64,000 bases of DNA from Pseudonocardia sulfidoxydans NBRC 16205 (GTDB taxonomy: Bacteria > Actinomycetota > Actinomycetes > Mycobacteriales > Pseudonocardiaceae). The stretch covers positions 1 through 64,000 of the forward strand of contig NZ_BJVJ01000003.1 in assembly GCF_007989085.1 (NCBI RefSeq). The letters are read 5' to 3'. The translations under genes and the position numbers were made by a program. The notes under the pieces are model-generated. The model was not told the origin of the DNA, did no database searches, and saw only the letters and a list, made by a program, of their open reading frames with translations. This document shows, in pieces, positions 7,987 through 16,826 of this stretch. Each line of letters starts with the position of its first letter. The first letter of the stretch is position 1.

Positions 7987-8107
7987 GTACTGGCCGAACC
8001 GGGTGTCCGGACCACCGCCGGACGCGGAATGCCGGTGCCGCGCGGTGGCGGCCGCGGGGCCGTGCCAGGTGGTCGAGTCGACCGGCGGGAACGGGCTGGT
8101 CAGGGGT

Positions 8108-8149
8108 TGTGAGCGGCAATAGTCGCTATAGCGACTATTGCCGCTCACA
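8108..8149. repeat. 42-bp palindrome, copy 1
   Basis: Perfect palindrome, core AGTCGCTATAGCGACT, arms TGTGAGCGGCAAT and ATTGCCGCTCACA. It begins six bases past the stop of the minus-strand SDR gene. Member of a ten-copy family; probably a terminator hairpin. Confidence 0.9.
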
Positions 8150-8154
8150 GGGGC

Positions 8155-8925
8155 TCAGTGCATGACCGCGCCGGCGCTCACGTTGAGGTCCTCGCCAGTG
8201 ATACCGGCGGCCGCGTCGGAGGCGAGGAACGCGCAGGTCGCGGCCACCTCGTCGGCGGTGACGGCGCGGCCCATCGGCGAGATCGCGGTGAACGCCGCGC
8301 GGGCCTTCGCCTCGCTGATGCCGTCGCGCTCGGCGTTGCGCCGTGCCAGGGTGTCGAGCCGTTCGCTGTCGACCGGGCCCGGGCACACGCAGTTCGCGCG
8401 GACCCCCGACGGGCCCAGCTCGGTCGCCAGCGTCCGGACCAGCCCGATCAGTCCCAGTTTCGACGCCGCGTACGGGCCGCGGTTCGCCATGGGGCGCTTG
8501 CCCGTCATCGACCCGACCGCGATCAGCGACCCCGCCCGGCGCTGCATCAGGCCGGGCAGGAACGCCCGGAACGTCAGGAAGACGCCGTCGAGGTTCGTCG
8601 CGAGGCAGTCGCGCCACTGCGCCGCCGTGACCTCGTGCAGCGGCGCGACCGGCCCGGGGACCCCGGCGTTGGCGACGACGGTGTGCACCACCCCGAGCCC
8701 GTGCGCGGCCGCCGCCACGGCCGCGATCGAGCCCTCGTCGGTCACCTCGCACGCCACGGCTTCGACCGCGGCGCCGAACGTACGCAGCTCGTCGACGGTG
8801 GCGTCGAGCCGGCCCACCTCCCGGGCCGTGACGACGACCGCGAACCCATTGCGCGCCAACGCTCTCGCCGTCGCCCGGCCGATCCCGCCCGAGGCGCCGG
8901 TGACGACGGCGACGCGGTCAGCCAC
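8155..8925 (-). CDS. SDR-family NAD(P)-dependent oxidoreductase
   Basis: 256 residues. Nucleotide motif VVTGASGGIGRA at 8-19, NAG at 86-88, and the catalytic triad Ser139, Tyr152 and Lys156 (YAASK) are intact, so it is a classical short-chain dehydrogenase acting on an alcohol or ketone. It overlaps the upstream zinc-ribbon gene by eight bases and is the last gene of the hydantoinase-type operon. It could make or use the ketone handled by that ATP-dependent enzyme, as in secondary alcohol to ketone to carboxylation routes; that role is inferred. A palindromic repeat follows its stop. Confidence 0.88.
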   Translation of the reverse strand: MADRVAVVTGASGGIGRATARALARNGFAVVVTAREVGRLDATVDELRTFGAAVEAVACEVTDEGSIAAVAAAAHGLGVVHTVVANAGVPGPVAPLHEVTAAQWRDCLATNLDGVFLTFRAFLPGLMQRRAGSLIAVGSMTGKRPMANRGPYAASKLGLIGLVRTLATELGPSGVRANCVCPGPVDSERLDTLARRNAERDGISEAKARAAFTAISPMGRAVTADEVAATCAFLASDAAAGITGEDLNVSAGAVMH

Positions 8926-9175
8926 GGGTGCCCCCGTCGTCGCCGATCAGGTGCGCGCTGAACGGGACGTAGGTGAACCCGAACGGTGTCGGGCTCGGTT
9001 CGCGGCGCAGCACGTGCAGGCAGTCGAGACAGCGCGCCACCAGGCACCAGCCCCGCAGGTCGAGCATCGGGTAGCCATCGACGCCGGTACCGCCGCACTC
9101 CGGGCAGGTCTCGTGCAGCGGCGTCCGGGTCACCGACAGCGTCGGTTCCTCGGGCCGGCCGAACAGCATCGTCAT
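8918..9175 (-). CDS. small zinc-ribbon protein of the hydantoinase/carboxylase operon
   Basis: 85 residues. Two CxxC pairs are visible: CPECGGTG near residue 24 and CLDC near residue 50, as in a rubredoxin-like zinc ribbon. The start overlaps the HyuB-type stop by four bases, and its own end overlaps the SDR. Acetone and acetophenone carboxylases have small extra subunits besides the two large ones, so this could be an accessory subunit. Sequence alone does not prove that. Confidence 0.7.
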   Translation of the reverse strand: MTMLFGRPEEPTLSVTRTPLHETCPECGGTGVDGYPMLDLRGWCLVARCLDCLHVLRREPSPTPFGFTYVPFSAHLIGDDGGTRG

Positions 9176-11169
9176 CGCGTGCCCTCCCGCTCCTCGCGCG
9201 TCGCCGCCTCGTCGACCGCGAGGGCCTGCGGCGCCGTGTCCGGGTCCCCGGTGACGACGACACCGTAGTCACGGCGGGCCCCGTCGACGGTGACGTAGCC
9301 GTCGCGCACGTCGCGCAGCACCGCGGCCGGGTCGCGGCGCAACGGATCACCCCAGCCACCCGCGCCCGGGGTGCGGACGCGGACCAGGGTGCCGGGGGCC
9401 GCGTCGATGTCGGACAGGCCGTTCACCCAGGTCCCCGACCCGCGGTCGGTGGGGGACTGCTCGTCGTCGAAGTAGCCGCCGAGCGGGAGCAGGGCCGGGG
9501 TGTCACCGTTGCCCGCGAGCCACACCCGGGCCACGTCCGTGCCGGGTGGCGCGTCGTCGGGGCGCCCGACCCACGCCGCACCCGGCCGCCCGGGACCGGC
9601 ACCGTCGGACCCCCACGGCAGCACCCGCAGGTGCAGCAGCAGCGGGTAGACGTCGGCACGGGAGACGACCATCCGGTCGTAGACCACCGCCGCGCCGCCC
9701 CGGTGCTCGCCCGGGCCGCCCGAGTCGGCCGCGAACTCCTTGCGCAGCACCATGACCGGGTGGTCCTCCTCGATGGCCTCCGCCGACATCTCCATCAGGT
9801 TCTGCTGGCTCATCGACACGAAGTTCTCGCCGTCGCCCTCGGCGGAGGCGCCGAACCCGCCGAGCGCGAACAGCGGCGCCACGAACAGCCGCCGGCCCGC
9901 CGCGTCCGGGTCGTCGAGCGTCGCGGGGATCGACTGCGTCGCCGCCGCCAGCTGCTCGGCCACCGCGGGCGGCAGCCCACGTCGCGGCCCGGCGGGCCCG
10001 ATGCCGACCGACCCGGTGATCAGCAGGCCCATGTTCGTGCCGTAGTGCCCGCCGAACCCCGCCTCCGGCGGCGCGCCCGACAGGAACGCCTTCGTCACCG
10101 CGTTGAACACGGCCTCGGCCGCGTCGAAGTACATCGTCGTCGCCGCGGGCGGGCGGGCGCTCACGAACGTCCCCTCCGGGATCACGACGCTCACACACCG
10201 GAACGCCCCCGAGTTGTTCGGGTTGTGCGGGTCGCACAGGAACTTGACCGCCGTGAACACGCCGTTGATCGCGTCGAACACCGAGCAGTTCACCGACGAC
10301 GCCGCCTCCCGGCTGGTGCCGCTGAAGTCGACCTCCACCTCGTCGCCCCGCTTGCGGACCGTCGTGCGGATGACGTACGGCTCGTCGTTGTAGGCGTCGG
10401 CGTCGATGCCGTCCTCGCCGACGAAGTCGCCGTCGGGCAGGGCGCGCAGCCCGTCGCGGGTGGAACGGTCGGCATAGTCGAGGGTGTAGGCCATCGCATC
10501 GTGCACCGTCTCGACGCCGTGCTGCTCGGCCAGCGCCAGCAGCCGCTGCTCGGCGAACGACGCCGCGCTGTGCAGCGCCTGCAGGTCGGCCAGCATGTTC
10601 TGCGGCAACCGCGAGTTGTCGAAGTACAGGTTGAAGCCCGGCACGAACGGCTTGTCGTCGCGGTACACCTGCACCCCGGAGATCACGACGCCCTCCTCGA
10701 ACACGCTGCGCTTGCGCACCGAGTAGCCGCCCGCGGTCAGCCCGCCCATGTCGACCAGGTGGGCCTTCACCGCGACCCCGCCGATCATCTCGTCGCCGAC
10801 GAACACCGGCCGGAAGAACCCGTTGTCGTAGACGTGGTTGCCGCCCTTGAACGGGTTGTTGTAGGCGATGAGATCGCCCGGGCGGAGGTTCTCGGCGCCG
10901 TACTCCCACACCAGGTTGCGCACCATGTAGGGCATGACCCCGGAGAAGTGCGCGAGGCTCTCGTTCATCGCGACGATGTCGAGGTCCAGCCGCGGCGGCG
11001 CGATCGGCCCGACGAGGGTCACGCAGAAGTCGAACGCGTCACGGATGATGGGGGAGAAGCTCGACCGCAGGATGATCCGCCCGGCCTGGCGGACCGTTGC
11101 GTAGAAGGCGTTGCGGACGATCTCCAGCTCGACGTTGCCGCTGTCGGTGTTGCTGTTGTCCGTGCTCAT
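9172..11169 (-). CDS. hydantoinase B / acetone carboxylase alpha-type subunit
   Basis: 665 residues, family-typical length. The N-terminus ELEIVRNAFYATVRQAG and the motifs RPGDLIAYNNPFKGGNH, VKAHLVDMGG and CSVFDAINGVF match HyuB (N-methylhydantoinase B, PF02538). With the HyuA partner, to which it is coupled by a four-base overlap, it forms an ATP-dependent enzyme that either hydrolyses a hydantoin or oxoproline-type ring or carboxylates a ketone. The neighbouring SDR and zinc protein lean towards the carboxylase side, but this is not proven. Confidence 0.88.
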   Translation of the reverse strand: MSTDNSNTDSGNVELEIVRNAFYATVRQAGRIILRSSFSPIIRDAFDFCVTLVGPIAPPRLDLDIVAMNESLAHFSGVMPYMVRNLVWEYGAENLRPGDLIAYNNPFKGGNHVYDNGFFRPVFVGDEMIGGVAVKAHLVDMGGLTAGGYSVRKRSVFEEGVVISGVQVYRDDKPFVPGFNLYFDNSRLPQNMLADLQALHSAASFAEQRLLALAEQHGVETVHDAMAYTLDYADRSTRDGLRALPDGDFVGEDGIDADAYNDEPYVIRTTVRKRGDEVEVDFSGTSREAASSVNCSVFDAINGVFTAVKFLCDPHNPNNSGAFRCVSVVIPEGTFVSARPPAATTMYFDAAEAVFNAVTKAFLSGAPPEAGFGGHYGTNMGLLITGSVGIGPAGPRRGLPPAVAEQLAAATQSIPATLDDPDAAGRRLFVAPLFALGGFGASAEGDGENFVSMSQQNLMEMSAEAIEEDHPVMVLRKEFAADSGGPGEHRGGAAVVYDRMVVSRADVYPLLLHLRVLPWGSDGAGPGRPGAAWVGRPDDAPPGTDVARVWLAGNGDTPALLPLGGYFDDEQSPTDRGSGTWVNGLSDIDAAPGTLVRVRTPGAGGWGDPLRRDPAAVLRDVRDGYVTVDGARRDYGVVVTGDPDTAPQALAVDEAATREEREGTR

Positions 11170-13208
11170 CGCTGCCCCCAGGTGATCACGAGATGCCCCG
11201 TCGGCCGGACCTCCGCGGTCTCACCGTCGTCGAGGACCGTCGTCGCCGTGGGCTGCACGACGAGCGCCGGGCCGGTGACCCGCGCGCCCGCGCCCAACGT
11301 GGACCGGTCGACGATCGGGGTGTCGCGCCACGCCCCGTCGCGGAAGATCCGGGCCGACCCCGACCCCGCGGCGTCACCGCCCGCGCCGAGGTCCGGCGGG
11401 TCGGGCGTACCCAGCGCGACCGTCGCCGTCACCCGCGCCATCGTCGCCTTCACGTCGGCGTGCGCCACCGCGTAACCCCAGGTCCGGCGGTGGGTGTCGT
11501 CGAAGTTGGTGCGCAGCCGCGCCATCGCCGGGACGTCGAGGTCACCGTCGGGCACCGGGACACCCGGGGTCTCCCATGTCTGGCCCTGGTAGCGGCCGTC
11601 GAGCCAGCGCGTCACCTCGACGTCCTCGCGCGCGCCGAGGGTGCGGCGGGCGTCGTCGGAGAGCCGGGCGTAGGCGTCGTCGAGCGCGCCCGCCGGCAGC
11701 GCCCCCAGCTCCTTCACCACCGGCTCGCCGACGTCGCAGCGCAGGTCGGCCAGCGCGAGCCCGTACGCGGACTCCTCGCCGGGCTGCGGCGGGACGATCA
11801 CCGACTCACAGCCCAGCGCGCGCCCGATCCGCGCCGCGAACACCGGCCCGGCCGAGCCGTACGCGTAGAGCGCGAACCGCCGCGGGTCGACCCCGTTGTA
11901 CACCGACACCTCCCGGGCCGCCTCGACCATCGCCGCGGTCGCGACGTCGACGATCCCTTGCGCCGCAGCCGGTGCGTCCAGCCCCAGCCTCTCGCCGAGC
12001 GGGGCGACGGCGGCCTGCGCCGCGGCGATGTCGAACGTCGCCGCGCCGCCCATGAACTGCGCCGGACCCAGCACACCCAGCACCGCCAGCGCGTCGGTCA
12101 CCGTGGCGTCGGTGCCGCCACGGCCGTAGCAGGCCGGGCCCGGGTCCGCGCCCGCACTGTGCGGGCCCACCCGCAGCGCACCCCGCGCGTCCACCCACGC
12201 CACCGACCCGCCCCCGGTGCCGATGCTGTGCACGTCCAGCGCCGGCAGCGCGATCACGACGTCGTGCTCCAGCTCCAGCTCCGTCGTCAGCACCGGCGTC
12301 CCGTCGGCCACGATCGCGCAGTCCGCGCTGGTCCCGCCGATGTCGAGGGTGATCAGGTTGCCCGCGCCGACCCGCCCACCGCCGCGCTGCGACGAGATCA
12401 CCCCGCCCGACGGACCCGACTGCAACGTGTACGCCGGGCGGTCGCGCGCCGTCGTCGCCGGCAGCACACCGCCGTTGGACTGCATCACCATCAACGGCCC
12501 GTCGTAGCCCATCGCGGCCAGCCGCTGCTGCGCCCGGTCGAGGTAGCGCTGCACCAGCGGGCCGACGTAGGTGTTCACCGCCGCCGTCGAGAAGCGGGGG
12601 TACTCCTTGAAGCACGGGTGCACCGCCGTCGACGTCCAGCACGGCAGCCCCGGCGCCACGTCGGCGACGATCCGCGCCGCCTGCCGCTCGTGCTTGTCGT
12701 CGGCGTAGGCGTTGACGAAGCACACCACGATCGCCTCGACGCCCTGCTCGACGAGGAACCGCACCTCCCGCTCCAGCCCCGCCTCGTCGAGCGGGACGAC
12801 CTCGCGGCCGTCGCGGTCGATCCGGCCCGCCACCGTGCGCCGCAGGTGCCGCGGCGCGAACGGGCGGCGGGCGTCGCCGAACTCCCGTTGCCAGCGCGGG
12901 TTGAACTGGTCGCTGCCCGGCCGCTGCCCGCGGCCCATCGCGAGCACGTCGCGGAACCCGTCGGTGGTGACGACGCCGATCCGGCAGCCCGTGCGCGTCA
13001 GCACCGCGTTGAGCCCGACCGTGCAGCCGTGCAGCACCAGCGAGATCTCGTCCATCGGGATGCCGAGGGCCTCGACACCGGCGACGAACCCGTCCGACTG
13101 GTCCGCGGGCGTCGTCGGGACCTTGCAGGTCCGCACCTCGCCGGTGTCCTCGTCCACCGCGACGCAGTCGGTGAACGTGCCGCCGACGTCGATCCCGATC
13201 CGGTACAT
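11166..13208 (-). CDS. hydantoinase A / acetone carboxylase beta-type subunit
   Basis: 680 residues. The start RIGIDVGGTFTDCVAVDE is the phosphate-binding ASKHA motif of the HyuA family; GTNAVLTR is replaced by GLNAVLTRTG, and TLDIGGTSADCA is the second phosphate motif. It supplies ATP hydrolysis for the HyuAB enzyme. ATG at 13208 follows GGAGGG. First gene of a four-gene minus-strand operon ending at 8155. About 110 bases separate it from a palindromic repeat, leaving room for the promoter; I could not identify hexamers there. Confidence 0.88.
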   Translation of the reverse strand: MYRIGIDVGGTFTDCVAVDEDTGEVRTCKVPTTPADQSDGFVAGVEALGIPMDEISLVLHGCTVGLNAVLTRTGCRIGVVTTDGFRDVLAMGRGQRPGSDQFNPRWQREFGDARRPFAPRHLRRTVAGRIDRDGREVVPLDEAGLEREVRFLVEQGVEAIVVCFVNAYADDKHERQAARIVADVAPGLPCWTSTAVHPCFKEYPRFSTAAVNTYVGPLVQRYLDRAQQRLAAMGYDGPLMVMQSNGGVLPATTARDRPAYTLQSGPSGGVISSQRGGGRVGAGNLITLDIGGTSADCAIVADGTPVLTTELELEHDVVIALPALDVHSIGTGGGSVAWVDARGALRVGPHSAGADPGPACYGRGGTDATVTDALAVLGVLGPAQFMGGAATFDIAAAQAAVAPLGERLGLDAPAAAQGIVDVATAAMVEAAREVSVYNGVDPRRFALYAYGSAGPVFAARIGRALGCESVIVPPQPGEESAYGLALADLRCDVGEPVVKELGALPAGALDDAYARLSDDARRTLGAREDVEVTRWLDGRYQGQTWETPGVPVPDGDLDVPAMARLRTNFDDTHRRTWGYAVAHADVKATMARVTATVALGTPDPPDLGAGGDAAGSGSARIFRDGAWRDTPIVDRSTLGAGARVTGPALVVQPTATTVLDDGETAEVRPTGHLVITWGQR

Positions 13209-13318
13209 GGGCCCTCCGCTCCGCTGCCGCCCCCATCGTCGCGGCGTCGGTGTGACGGGGGCCATGGATCGGCGGCCAAAAGGTGCCCCGCATTCTGTGC
13301 CCCCGACGCGAACGGTCT

Positions 13319-13358
13319 GTGAGTGGCAATAGTCGCTATAGCGACTATTGCCACTCAC
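13319..13358. repeat. 40-bp palindrome, copy 2
   Basis: Perfect palindrome, core AGTCGCTATAGCGACT, outer arms GTGAGTGGCAAT/ATTGCCACTCAC. The stop codon TAG of the minus-strand PucR-type regulator (13345-13347) lies inside it, so the last four residues (REWQ) are partly repeat-encoded. Confidence 0.92.
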
Positions 13359-15039
13359 GAGGTGCTTCGGCCCCCTGGACCGCGCGGACCATGACCGCGG
13401 CGCGCAGCTCGAAGACGTCGTCGGCGCGCTGCGGATCCAGGCCGGTCAGCTCCGCGACCCGGCGCAGCCGGTAGCCCACCGTGTGCGGGTGCACGTGCAA
13501 CGCCCGCGCCGCCGCGCCCGTCGAGCCCCCCGCGTCGAGCCACGCCCGCACCGTCGCGACCAGCTCCGTCGACCGCTGCGCGTCGTGCCGCTCCAACGGG
13601 CCCAGCAGACGGTCGGCGAGGCGGCGCAGCCCGTCGGGGGTACCGGTCTCCAGCAGCAGCGTCGCGACCCCGAGCTCCTCGAGGTCGACCACCCTCGCAT
13701 CGGTGAGCGCGGCCGCCGTCCGCACGATCCGCCAGGCCACCGGGAACTCGCCGGTATCGGTGACCGTGCGGCCGACCACCGCTCGTTCCCCCGCTCCGGT
13801 GAGCGCCGTGACCAGCGCCGACCGCTCCGAGTCCGGGACCAGCGCCACCACCGAACCGCTGTCCTCACCGACCAGCACCCCGCCCCCCAAGGCACGCCGC
13901 GTCGCCGCAGTGACCTTGTCGAGCAGGACGACGGTGTGCGGGCGGGTCAGGTCGTGGCCCAACGCGCGGGCCCGATCCCGCAGGTCGACGTCGCGACCCG
14001 CCCCCGTCACCAGGTCGACCGCGAGGTCGCGGGTCAGCCGCAACGCAGTGTCCGCCGCGTGCCCCCGCTTGTGCAGCTCCAACGCCACCAGCGGCGCGAA
14101 CCGCTCGATCACCGGGCGGACGTCGGTGTCGGTCCCGCCCTCCCGCGCCACCCACAGCCGGGCCACCGGTTCGCGGGCGACCGACAGCGTCAGCACCCAC
14201 GCCTGGACACCCGGCAGATCGACCCGGACCGCGGACCCCTCGTCCGCGACCGCCACCAGCTCCACCGGCGGACCCTCGCCCGCCTCCGCGAGCACCGACC
14301 CGTCATCCACCGACTCCAGCACCACCCGCGCCGCCAACGCCTCACCCAACGCACCGAGGACACCGTCGAGCCCCGCGTCCGCCAGCAGCAACCCCACCAG
14401 CCGCCGGTCCTGCGCCTCCGCCCACTCCCGTTGCGCGCGTTCGTGATGCAGACTCGCCACAGCCCTGATCAGCTCGGCGTTCGTCTTCTCCAGCTCCACG
14501 ATCGTCGCCCGCTGCACGTCCTTGACCCGCGACGCGCGCAGCACCGTCGCCACGTACTCGGCCATCAGCTCCGCCAGCGCGATCTCCGCCGCCGCGAACC
14601 GGTGCGCCTCCCGCGAGTAACCGACCAACACCCCCGGGCACTCCTCGCCCGTCTCCAACGGCACCGCCAGGATCGTCCGGATACCCTCGCGGCCGGCCGC
14701 CTCACGCCACGGCCCGCCCAGCCCGGCCGCGTCGGCGAGCACCACCGTCCGCCGCTCCCGCACCGCCTGCGCCGCCGGCACGTCGAACGCCGCGCCCGTC
14801 GGGTGCACCAGCAAGGGGCGCAACGTGTCCAGGTCGTGCCGGTACGACTCGGTCAACCCGTGCGACGCCCGGACCGCGAGCCGCGAGCCGGCCGCGTCGA
14901 GCAGCATCACCGCGCACGAGTCCGCACCCGTCAACGCGCACGTGTGGCGCGCGACCCGGCGCAACAACGCCGCCGGGGACTCGTCGGCGTTCAACGCGCG
15001 CAGCACGTCCGCTGCCGCGTGCAGCCACTCGGTCCGCAT
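13345..15039 (-). CDS. GAF-domain PucR/CdaR-family transcriptional regulator
   Basis: 564 residues from ATG at 15039 (GGAGG ribosome site). An N-terminal GAF domain (about 20-165, with SCAVMLLDAAGSRLAVRAS) is followed by a coiled stretch, a middle domain and a C-terminal helix-turn-helix of the HTH_30 type: AAARALHVHPHTVGYRLRRVAELTG near residue 520. Such regulators usually control catabolic genes next to them. It lies upstream of the HyuAB operon and is divergent from the VOC gene with only 57 bases between. A longer frame continues past 15039 into the VOC gene and was discarded. Confidence 0.87.
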   Translation of the reverse strand: MRTEWLHAAADVLRALNADESPAALLRRVARHTCALTGADSCAVMLLDAAGSRLAVRASHGLTESYRHDLDTLRPLLVHPTGAAFDVPAAQAVRERRTVVLADAAGLGGPWREAAGREGIRTILAVPLETGEECPGVLVGYSREAHRFAAAEIALAELMAEYVATVLRASRVKDVQRATIVELEKTNAELIRAVASLHHERAQREWAEAQDRRLVGLLLADAGLDGVLGALGEALAARVVLESVDDGSVLAEAGEGPPVELVAVADEGSAVRVDLPGVQAWVLTLSVAREPVARLWVAREGGTDTDVRPVIERFAPLVALELHKRGHAADTALRLTRDLAVDLVTGAGRDVDLRDRARALGHDLTRPHTVVLLDKVTAATRRALGGGVLVGEDSGSVVALVPDSERSALVTALTGAGERAVVGRTVTDTGEFPVAWRIVRTAAALTDARVVDLEELGVATLLLETGTPDGLRRLADRLLGPLERHDAQRSTELVATVRAWLDAGGSTGAAARALHVHPHTVGYRLRRVAELTGLDPQRADDVFELRAAVMVRAVQGAEAPREWQ

Positions 15040-15083
15040 CGCCACCTCCGCGTCGTCGCGTCCCGGGCGGCACCCGGTTCGGT

Positions 15084-15089
15084 TAGCCT
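15084..15089 (+). promoter_or_regulatory. -10 element of a leaderless promoter
   Basis: TAGCCT followed by seven bases and then the GTG start at 15097. One of about a dozen TANNNT sites in the window placed six to eight bases before a start codon. Confidence 0.6.
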
Positions 15090-15096
15090 CCGCGTC

Positions 15097-15630
15097 GTGA
15101 CCGCCCGGTTCAAGGACCTGTGTGCCGACGCCGCCGAACCGGCCCGGGTCGCCGTGTTCTGGGCCGACGTCCTCGGGCTCACGCCCGAGCGACGCGACGG
15201 GGGACTGCACGTGCTGCTGCGCGACGGGACACCCTGGCTGTGGGTGAACCCCGTGCCGGAGCCCAAGACCGTCAAGAACCGGGTGCACCTCGACCTCGTC
15301 GTCCCCGGCCGCGAGCTGCCCGGCGCGACCCGGCTCGCCGAGTACGACGTCTTCAGCGTCTACGCCGACCCCGACGGCAACGAGTTCTGCGCCTTCGACC
15401 CCTCGCCCGGCGACCCCTCGACCGAGCCGCGGGCGTTCGCCCTCTGCACCGACAGCGCACAGCCGGTGGCCGCCGCGGCCTGGTGGGCGGCACGGACCGG
15501 GGCACGGGCCGTCCCCGGGCCCGACGGCACCCCGCGCTACCTCGAGGACGTGCCGGGCCTGGGCATGACCTGGAAGTTCGTACCCGTCGACGACCCGCGC
15601 ACCGGCAACGAGTTCTGCCGATTCCCGTGA
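15097..15630 (+). CDS. VOC-family (glyoxalase-like) protein
   Basis: 177 residues from GTG at 15097. Two glyoxalase/bleomycin-like half-domains are visible: FKDLCADAAEPARVAVFWADVLG then DVFSVYADPDGNEFCAFDP, and again ALCTDSAQPVAAAAWWAAR then a NEFCRF end. This is the Glyoxalase_6 style of fold; the function is not known. The leaderless promoter fixes the start. A long imperfect hairpin begins at its stop codon. Confidence 0.8.
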   Translation: MTARFKDLCADAAEPARVAVFWADVLGLTPERRDGGLHVLLRDGTPWLWVNPVPEPKTVKNRVHLDLVVPGRELPGATRLAEYDVFSVYADPDGNEFCAFDPSPGDPSTEPRAFALCTDSAQPVAAAAWWAARTGARAVPGPDGTPRYLEDVPGLGMTWKFVPVDDPRTGNEFCRFP

Positions 15631-15706
15631 ACCGGTGATCGCCGATTCCGGCGGATGAGCGCATCAGGCGTCGCTCACCCGCCTCGAACGGCGATCAGCC
15701 GGGTTC
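15629..15706. terminator. long imperfect hairpin at the 3' end of the VOC gene
   Basis: Arms 15629-15661 and about 15672-15706 pair over roughly 30 bases with a few bulges: GAACCGG-TGATCGCCG pairs with CGGCGATCA-GCCGGGTTC, and TGAGCG with CGCTCA. The stem includes the stop codon. Likely a U-less terminator. Confidence 0.6.
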
Positions 15707-15803
15707 AGTCCGCGGTGTCGTCGATCAGGAGGGCGGTCTGCGCGGGCTCGCGGGTTAGGGTTCAGGCAGCTGCATCGACGCAGCCGGACGGACGGGGGGC
15801 CGC

Positions 15804-16826
15804 GTGACCACGACCGCGGGCGGGCTGCGCCTGGAGCATCGCGACGAGTACCCGCACCCACCCGACGACCTCGTGAACTTCAACGAGAGCGTCTACGCCA
15901 GCGGCTGGGACGCGCGGTCGCGGATGGGCGGCTGGATGCGGCTGGGCAACCGCGTCAACGAGGGGTACGCCGAGCTGTCGGTGTGTCTGTACCTGCCCGG
16001 TGGCCGGGTGGCGTGCGCGTTCGGCAAGCCGTCGATCTCGACGAACGACGCCTTCGACGCCGGCGGCCTGCGCTACGAGGTCGGCGAACCGTTCGCGGGC
16101 GTGACCATGGCCTACGACGGCGAGGTGTTCGTCCTCGACGACCCGTCGGTCCTGCGCGACCCCCGCCGGATGTTCGCCGAGGCGCCGCGGGCGCAGGCGT
16201 CGGTGCGGTTCGACGCGCGGGGGGTGTCACCGATGCACGGCGGCGAGCCGACGGCGCCGGAGCACGAGGCTCTCATGTACTACGGAGACCAGTTCTCCCG
16301 CGGCCACTTCAACCAGCACACGGCCGTGACGGGGCACATCGTCGTCGGCGACGAGAGCTTCCCGATCGACGGCCACGGCTGGCGCGACCACTCCTGGGGC
16401 CCGCGGTACTGGCAGGCGATCTGGGCGTACCGGCTGTTCATCGCCAACTTCGGCGAGGACCGCGCGTTGATGATCCTCAAGAACATCCGTGCCGACGGGA
16501 CGTCGCGCCGGCGCGGGGTGCTGCTCGTCGACGGGGAGTACCACGAGGTCACCGACCTCGACGTGTGGACGGAGTGGGACGAGAACCAGGAGCCTGCGGC
16601 TGCCCGGCTGGGCGTGCGCACCGCGCAGGGCACCGCGGTCGTCGACGCCCGCACCCTGACGTCGGCGCCGCTGCGCAACCGGCGCCGCACCGAGGACGGG
16701 ACGGAGCTGCGGTCGCGGGTCGCGGAGGCGTTCAGCGAGTACACCTGGGACGGCCGCACCGGCTACGGGATCATGGAGTACATCGAGCGGGTGGAGGATG
16801 ACACCGCGGTCGGGTACCCGCTGTGA
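15804..16826 (+). CDS. conserved protein, AttH/CrtC-like lipocalin fold (DUF7064 type)
   Basis: 340 residues from GTG at 15804. No signal peptide. The C-terminal half has GHGWRDHSWGPRYWQ, the characteristic stretch of the family that includes carotenoid 1,2-hydratase-like and AttH proteins, which form paired lipocalin barrels binding hydrophobic ligands. It overlaps the acyl-CoA ligase by four bases (GTGA) and so is cotranslated with it. A role in handling a lipid-like or aromatic substrate before CoA activation is plausible but unproven. Confidence 0.65.
   Translation: MTTTAGGLRLEHRDEYPHPPDDLVNFNESVYASGWDARSRMGGWMRLGNRVNEGYAELSVCLYLPGGRVACAFGKPSISTNDAFDAGGLRYEVGEPFAGVTMAYDGEVFVLDDPSVLRDPRRMFAEAPRAQASVRFDARGVSPMHGGEPTAPEHEALMYYGDQFSRGHFNQHTAVTGHIVVGDESFPIDGHGWRDHSWGPRYWQAIWAYRLFIANFGEDRALMILKNIRADGTSRRRGVLLVDGEYHEVTDLDVWTEWDENQEPAAARLGVRTAQGTAVVDARTLTSAPLRNRRRTEDGTELRSRVAEAFSEYTWDGRTGYGIMEYIERVEDDTAVGYPL

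Noticed and set aside
12998..13354. Open frames beginning MAIVAIATIATH or MSGNSRYSDY at each palindrome
   Set aside because: They are translations of the repeat itself and appear identically at several copies; no ribosome site or domain follows.
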